Of a DNA stretch of 64,000 bases, positions 58,224 through 64,000 are shown piece after piece. Origin of the DNA: Hyperoplus lanceolatus (taxonomy: Eukaryota > Chordata > Actinopteri > Uranoscopiformes > Ammodytidae). The notes below the pieces were generated by a model, which saw nothing but the letters and a program-made list of their open reading frames with translations, was not told the DNA's origin and ran no database searches. Each line of letters begins with the position of its first letter. Position 1 is the stretch's first letter. Position numbers and translations under genes: made by a program. The stretch covers positions 2,234,001 to 2,298,000 of the forward strand of contig CM049414.1 in assembly GCA_026929865.2 (NCBI GenBank). Direction: 5' to 3'.

Positions 58224-59847
58224 TGATTCATACCAGAGACACGAACCGGGTTAATAACTGGACCTGGTGAAAAAGCAAACAATGGATCATTCTCACATCT
58301 GGTGCGATCCAAGGAAGCAAACTACAAGCGGACTATCAGGTGGTGTGAGAGTGCCCAAAGTCAGATGCTATATTGCAATTATATTATAACAGGCTTTTGT
58401 TAGTATGACAATGTTGCAGAGTATTACTGTATAGTTCAGAGGTCAATGTTGGTGCTTGATTTGTATACCAAACATGCAGGAGGAAAACAGAATAAACAGG
58501 ATCGATCCAATCATTTTAAGTGTGGGAAACACACTCTTTAAAACTGACATTGAATCTGAAACTCCCCTAGAAACAAATACACTCGCACCTGCCTATTGGA
58601 GTTATGAAATCGGCTCAGCTTAACCTGCATGTGCCCTGTTGGTTTAACAGAATGCATTCATATTCTGATTCAAAGTCTCCTGGCGTCCTGGCTCTTCTGG
58701 AGGAAGCATTTTTCTTTGTCTGTTTTTCAGTCACTGAAGAGTCTGGGTCCTGGATGTTCTCCATGCTGTTTCCATCATGCCCCTGCCCCTTCATAAGCCT
58801 GGCCTCAGAGCTGAATAGCACGCCAACGGACACCACTATGGTCAGGACAGAAAGCCATGCCATTTATCTGTGTTTGCCTTGATATCCAGCGCTGTTCGGA
58901 ACCCCACCTCTCCCTTCTGAAAGTGGGATTACTTCTCCTGAGGGGCTGCTAAATCTCTAAACCCCAATTACCCGCGCTACCATTTGATTTATGGCTTTAT
59001 TTTTTAATGACACATTAAAATGCAATTAGCATCTGTATCCAGAACAAACTGTGTGCATCCAATGAAGGACTTTCAGAGAGAAGAAAAAAATGGATTCCCT
59101 TTTCCCTACCTCCAGAACGGACTCTCTGGCACACACACAAGCCTCGCAAGTACTTTAGCGCTTTACTGTAGATGAAACAGCTCTGCCTTTTTAATGGGAG
59201 TCTATTAAAGCCACATATATTGACAACAGTATCGTATCAACAGTACAGTGGAGTGGAGATAGTTCTTCAGATGAGAGTGCGTCACACTCGGGGAACCTAC
59301 AACATAAATTAAGTCTGATTTACTTGGCGGACATTCCACAAATTAATTTATTTCCTTAGTTACATACCCACAGTCAAATCAACCCTATAAACAGACAAGC
59401 CCACACACATGGTGTATACATCTAGGTTGTAGAGGTCAAATTGTGATAGCAAGTTAAAGCTGATTGATATTTTAAAAACACAACATGTTCCAGGCAGACA
59501 TGTACAGTATACAGTGACTTATCTAACCACTGACCTCGGGACCCGTCACTGGATTGAATGTTCCTGAAAAACACTCAGTCAATACTGCCACTGACCACAG
59601 CACAGCACAAGACACTGGGCTTCAGTAAGTCTGCTTTCGAAAAAAAGATGAAAGGCAGAAATAGCATTGACATGAGCAGCCTGCATGCTGTGCTGCCTGC
59701 TGATTGAGCTGACAAGTATTGTATTCTCATAAAAAATGGATTGGCTTTACACAAGACATCGCAATAGACTATCTTTGATAATCTTACTAAGTGGTTTAAG
59801 ATTTTTCTTTTATTGGCCTGTTGTTATAGCTTTGATATTGCGGCTTG
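58224..59847. other. No gene recognised
   Basis: The stretch at 58915-59045 has low-repeat, TAAT-rich composition (for example TGATTTATGGCTTTATTTTT and ACACATTAAAATGCAATTAG), possibly a conserved non-coding element. This is not demonstrable from one sequence. Confidence 0.4.
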
Positions 59848-59851
59848 TTAA

Positions 59852-59940
59852 AGGCGCACTATGTAACTTTGGGTGTGTCAGAGAAGTGATGTACTTCATC
59901 ACTAGCCCTTGCATTTTCTGCAGCTGAATACTGCGCCCCT
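59852..59940. mobile_element. Probable TTAA-type MITE, about 89 bp
   Basis: TTAA at 59848-59851 is followed by AGGCGCACTATGTAACTTT. The right side, reverse-complemented, reads AGGGGCGCAGTATTCAGC, with a degraded TTTAG at 59942-59946 where TTAA would be expected. I recognise the left end as a frequent teleost repeat start. Confidence 0.42.
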
Positions 59941-59959
59941 GTTTAGTCCAGGTCATTCC

Positions 59960-60550
59960 ATACACACCATGTGGACACCCAACTGAACTCAACAATGAGG
60001 ACCATTACAGGAACAATCCGCTCAACACCACTCCCCTGGCTCCCTGTCCTAGCCAACATAGCTCCTCCACACATCCAGCGAGTAGTCATCACTAAGGGGA
60101 TGCTCCAAAAGACGAAAGACCCCCCTCACATCCCAATTCACATGGACATTTTCAACCCACCCACTGCTCGACTTCCATCAAGATGACCAATTTGGAAGAA
60201 TCCACCACTAGCTTATTTCACCGTCCCATCAGTTTGGAAAAACTAATGGGAGTCCAAGGATGTCCCAAATCAACACCTGTCAGACCCCACCCTACAAGTC
60301 CCTGGCACCAATCTCCCAAGGAAGCAGTGGAGGACACTGAAAAGATTCAGGACTGGACATGGCCCCTGCTGGGCCAGCCTTCACAAATGGGGCAACAGTG
60401 TGCTTGTGGAGAGCAGCAAACAATGCATCACATCATTGAAGCATGCCCTCTACAAAACCTTAAAGGAGGACTCGTCACCCTTCATACAGCAGATCAAGAA
60501 GCAACTGCTTGGCTTAAGGACTTTGCATTCGCTAAATAAATAAATAGACA
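59960..60550 (+). pseudogene. LINE reverse-transcriptase protein, C-terminal end, frameshifted
   Basis: The first frame (59971-60186) reads MRTITGTIRSTPLPWLPVLA then NIAPPHIQRVV and MDIFNPPTARLPSR. The second (60183-60539) ends with CACGEQQTMHHIIEACPLQN then LKGGLVTLHTADQEATAWLK. This order, a 'CG..QTM.HII..CPL' motif then 'GGL..LH.AD..A..WL' just before the stop, is the carboxyl end of a LINE protein family found in many animals. Words such as RTGHGPCWASLHKWGNS appear in another frame between them, showing at least two frameshifts. A (TAAA)n-like tail follows at about 60534-60548, marking the 3' end. The 5' part, including all RT catalytic motifs, is missing. Confidence 0.72.
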
Positions 60551-60554
60551 AGTG

Positions 60555-62062
60555 AACATTTTTCTATGGGATGAAAACTGCTCCAGATGGACGTAAACCT
60601 GTACCTGATTATCTGGATCCTCTCATTCCTGACAGACAGACATCAGAAGGTCCAAGTCAACGGTCACCAATATAGCGCTAGCAGCAGTAAGTGTTAGCAT
60701 TATCAGATCAATTTCTTGATTCAAACTTTGGATATTTAGCTGTAAGACATTATTTAAGCATTGAACTAGTTGGATGAAAGTATTGAACCCATTTAAAAAA
60801 AATAATGTTACAAGAAGTACCTCCTGTTTAACATCACAGCATCGAATACAATCGCACAGCTCAACATGCTAGAGAAAAAAATGTTGCCGTCCTTTTGCTT
60901 TTTTTTTTGAAAAAGACAAAAATCACCTGAGAACAACGCTAAGACATTTCCAAAAGCATTAGGATGTTTTTGACAAATATAAATTATAAATTTAAAACGG
61001 CTGATAAAAACTGTATATCTACATTATAGGGAAATACTGGATAGTATTGTTTTCTGGCTATGTAGAGGTGATAGCATTACCAAATGTCTTCATTGATTTG
61101 TTCTGCCCCTCTGGACTGCGGATGGAGCACATTTGGCCCACGTCGATATCAGGTGAATACATCATTCCATAAGAAAAATGAGGCGTATCATTCCTAATTG
61201 AGATATCCACCATTAAAACACAAATGACTCTGACAAAATAGGGAAACAAATTAAAGTAATGGCTCAGCTCATGACCTTTTTTTCCCAGGTAATGAGGATT
61301 GAATTGTGTGGTTAACAACTTGCTGAGCTGGTTGTCACGTTGGCAGTTCCAAAGTACTGCTGTCTGTGTAGGGGACGCTCTGGTTTGACATTTTATAATC
61401 AATTTCAAAATAGAAGTGTAGGTAAAACATGACCTGATGTCACCTGGTTTTGAATGAAAAATCTTCATTAAGGTTTTCTGTTCAACATCGGCGAGTGTTG
61501 CTGGCTAGTCTAATGGCAGCTAAAAGGATGGTTGTGTTGTGTTGGCAGATGCAGCAGTCTCTCCAGAGACAACAGTGGCCACTTGCTTTTTTTTTGATAT
61601 ACTCAACATGAAACAGTCGGTTGCAAGATCACATGGTGCACAACCACATAACTTGACTGTTTTAGTTGATGCCGCGTTTGTTATAAATCAACAAAAATGG
61701 GATTTTGAAGATATCATTTGAAAGAGAACTTCAAATGAGTTATATAGTAGCTATGTTAGTTATCTTTAGATCCCAACTAACTTATAAAGTACAAGGCTGT
61801 GTGTTCACACTGCACACTCATTTTTAACTGGACACAAAGGAGACCGCTTGAACTCATGATGACTATGCTGGCATCTCATGTATTGCTGTCAGATCTAACA
61901 AAGAAAAAGCTACAATGACAGAAACAGATTTATTTCACAGTCCCTTGAAATGTGTTATTTTAGTGGAGTCTACCTTCACAGCTAAGCCAATAAACTGCCT
62001 CATTTCCCCTATCCACATCTGAGATGATGTCAAACCAGATGTATGCTGTAGTTATTTTTATG
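60555..62062. other. No gene recognised
   Basis: The 136-codon minus frame at 61058-61468 shows no recognisable domain. No other feature could be assigned. Confidence 0.5.
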
Positions 62063-62066
62063 TTAA

Positions 62067-62322
62067 AGCTGGGGTATGTGATTTCTGATTGCTCAAAGTT
62101 AACATGAGCTGATACTTTGACCAATCAGAGCGAGGCTCCGATTAGCTGTTCTTATGAGCTGTTGGGACTGTCCATTCACTTTGGCACGACTTTGTTGGTG
62201 TAGAGCGTGTCAGGGAGAGACCATAGGGGAGGGACCAAAGAGAACAAGTGGAGCGGTTGAGGTATTTGGATTCAAATCTCTATCCCAACTGCCATTTTCT
62301 CCCCAAATCCTCCACCCCAGCT
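62067..62322. mobile_element. TTAA-target MITE, family 4, 256 bp
   Basis: TTAA at 62063-62066 and 62323-62326 encloses ends AGCTGGGGTATGTGATTT (left) and, reverse-complemented, AGCTGGGGTGGAGGATTTGG (right). It has no coding content. Confidence 0.7.
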
Positions 62323-62326
62323 TTAA

Positions 62327-62340
62327 GGGGGGGGGGGGGG
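62327..62340. repeat. G tract of 14
   Basis: Directly follows the TTAA of the preceding MITE. Confidence 0.9.
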
Positions 62341-62612
62341 TAACTGTGGTTATGTTAAACAAATCAGAAGCAACAGGGAGGAATGACCTGGGGTGAATGT
62401 GTGGGAGAGGATGCTCCACTCGGCTAGAGTTAGTGTGTGGTGACAGCTGGAGTGAGTAGACTGACCCATCGCCAAGACAGCAGTGTCAGTGCAAATGACA
62501 TTGATACAATTGATCTTGGCTCTGCTGTTGGAGTGACCTTGTACATAGATAGTCTGACAAAACAGCTTCTTCAAGACAGAGGGGTGCTTCTGCTCTCAGC
62601 TCAAGACATTAA

Positions 62613-62984
62613 TGGGATAGTTCAGTATTTTTTTAAGTTGGGTTGTATGCATACTTAGTCTGTTACCTTATGGAGATGGCAGTCAGCGCAGTCATTTTAA
62701 GGAGTTTGGGGTAAATGGGGGAGGTGTTGCATCAGCAGTGAAAAAATCCTAAATTTAGTGTACGGATGTTTTGTTTTTATGTATGTTTTTATATACAGGG
62801 CTAAATAAAAAGTTTTTTTTCTGTTGGCCCTCTCTGCAATAGTACAAGGCTGACATCTGCTACAGTGACATACCCCCTAAACTGCTTATAGTGACTGCGC
62901 TGATTGCCATCTGCATAAGGTAACACACTAACTATGTAGAGGTACCTCATACAACCCCATTTAGAAAAATACTGAACTACCCCT
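62613..62984. mobile_element. TTAA-target element, family 5, 372 bp, about 100-bp inverted repeats
   Basis: TTAA at 62609-62612 and 62985-62988. The left arm, starting TGGGATAGTTCAGTATTTTT, passes through GGGTTGTATG, TGTTACCTTATGGAGATGGC and CAGCGCAGTCA. The right arm, reverse-complemented, starts AGGGGTAGTTCAGTATTTTT and passes through the same blocks with some extra bases. The two arms cover over half of the element, giving a fold-back shape. No transposase frame is present. Confidence 0.78.
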
Positions 62985-63194
62985 TTAAAAAGAACAAAAA
63001 ATGCCACAATTCATTGGAGACGACACAGCAACTCTCAACTATCCCTGTGCTACCATTAAGCCATTAACACAGCTGGAACATATGGGCAGTGCAGGCTAAC
63101 ATAATCGCTTTTGCAAATGTTCAACAAAAATGTGTAGGGTTTAAGAGCAACCCGAACACTTGCCGTGAAATATATCACAATGACAAAAGAGACA

Positions 63195-63695
63195 GTACCT
63201 AACCCTAACCCCATCCAGCACATCACCTGTTTGACCTGCTACCCTCTGGTAGGCACTACAGGTCCATCAGAACCAGAACAAACAGACTCAGAAACAGCTT
63301 CTTCTAGCCATCACTGTACTGAATACAAGTGGACACTGACACACACACACGGACAATTATGACATCATGACAATTATGACACAAACACACGGACACACAC
63401 GGACAATGTGCAATAATTGGGAAACACTGTACATATTATCTATTCATGTTTACATGCAGGACATTACACTAGTTCCTTGCACTATTTTTATTTTTTGTGT
63501 TTGCACTGTTATTTTACTATTTTTATATTTTGTGTTTGAGTGTATACTTGGATGCTGCTAAAACTTCACTAGTGCCCTGCGCTATACCTTTTTACTTAAA
63601 TTATATTTTGTGTTTGTGTGTATTGGGATGCTGCTACAATTTTGTTGTAGGATTCTGACGTCTGACAGTGTGAACAACCTCATTAAATGAAAAAG
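63195..63695 (+). mobile_element. LINE 3' end fragment
   Basis: The frame from 63212 to the TAG at 63305-63307 reads HPAHHLFDLLPSGRHYRSIR then TRTNRLRNSFF. 'HP...LF.LLPSGRRYRS...T.R..NSFFP' is the usual carboxyl-end motif of a group of jockey-superfamily LINEs in fish. The stop falls one residue before the expected proline, so it is premature. A T-rich 3' UTR with repeated TATTTTGTGTTTG words follows, to about CATTAAATGAAA at 63690. It probably belongs to the same group as the relic at 34480-35207. Confidence 0.65.
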
Positions 63696-64000
63696 GAGTG
63701 TATCTGTTCCATTAGACTCATGTGGCGGATGTTAGAGGGACAGGAGCCCAGATGTATAGATGTATTTTTTTTTGAACCCCCCACGGACCCATATGAACGT
63801 TGAAAAACCATGAAAAAGTTAATTTTTCAAAATTGGTTACCTTTGAAAACAAAACTGTACATTTGTCTAACATGGTAACCAGCCCAACTCGTACCTAACA
63901 CATATAGACACTACTCGCCATACAGTGTCTTACAATTCCTAAACGGTATCAATATCTCTTTAAATTGAGAATAAACAGTATTTGTATAGTTTGTTTGGCC
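63696..64000. other. No gene recognised
   Basis: Nothing could be assigned up to the window edge. Confidence 0.5.

Overview
The window looks like teleost fish nuclear DNA, probably from a percomorph-type ray-finned fish. The evidence is the repeat content: tRNA-headed SINEs, RTE/Rex3-like and jockey-superfamily LINE relics, hAT, Tc1/mariner, PIF-Harbinger-like and TTAA-target DNA transposons, and long (CA)n, (GA)n and (AAT)n arrays. I found no host protein-coding exon, rRNA, functional tRNA, CRISPR array or prokaryotic operon on either strand. The stretch is most simply read as a gene desert or a very large intron. Nearly every long open frame is either a chance frame or part of a retrotransposon relic.

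Layout. 1-5.3 kb: mostly unique sequence with one Tc1-like MITE (1924-2159). 5.3-6.5 kb: LINE 3' tails, a shared 'TTTATTTATATAGC' repeat and a truncated TTAA-type MITE. 8.9-9.7 kb: a SINE cut in two by a hAT element. 10.5-14.7 kb: a SINE, a 1.2-kb Harbinger-like element with CTG target repeats, a jockey-type LINE 3' end and a tiny TTAA MITE. 16.5-17.5 kb: a Harbinger-like element with identical 36-bp ends. 20.8-21.7 kb: two TTAA MITEs eight bases apart, separated by their own target sites. 23.6-27.6 kb: a 'GTGTTCG' MITE, a candidate hAT, and an old LINE interrupted by a 5'-truncated RTE/Rex3-like element. 30.7-36.5 kb: a SINE inside another repeat, a MITE, a 999-bp hAT, a LINE split exactly by a solo LTR, a third copy of the first TTAA MITE and a 97-bp (CA)n. 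36.9-44.2 kb: a Tc1 deletion derivative, a SINE, a Tc1 3' end and an 822-bp hAT carrying a zinc-finger relic. 44.9-50.3 kb: an RT relic, a long decayed RTE relic, a hairpin, a three-unit tandem repeat, and a MITE interrupted by a TTAA element. 51.9-64 kb: two SINEs, a MITE next to a long (GA)n, a perfect hairpin, two LINE 3' fragments and three more TTAA elements.

Nothing here works together as a host pathway. The elements relate to one another by insertion history. Several insertions can be dated relative to each other because target-site duplications survive to the base: 8-bp GGTTAGAG, CTCTAGGG and GTTACAAG for hAT, 13 bp for the RTE insertion, TCGGG for the LTR, and TTAA, TAA or TA for the others. 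Family names rest on motifs, ends and duplications read by eye; no database search was possible. I did not find a convincing undescribed biological system. The most unusual points are the density of TTAA-flanked elements, an open 412-codon frame fused from two different retrotransposons, and several nested insertions whose empty sites can be inferred.
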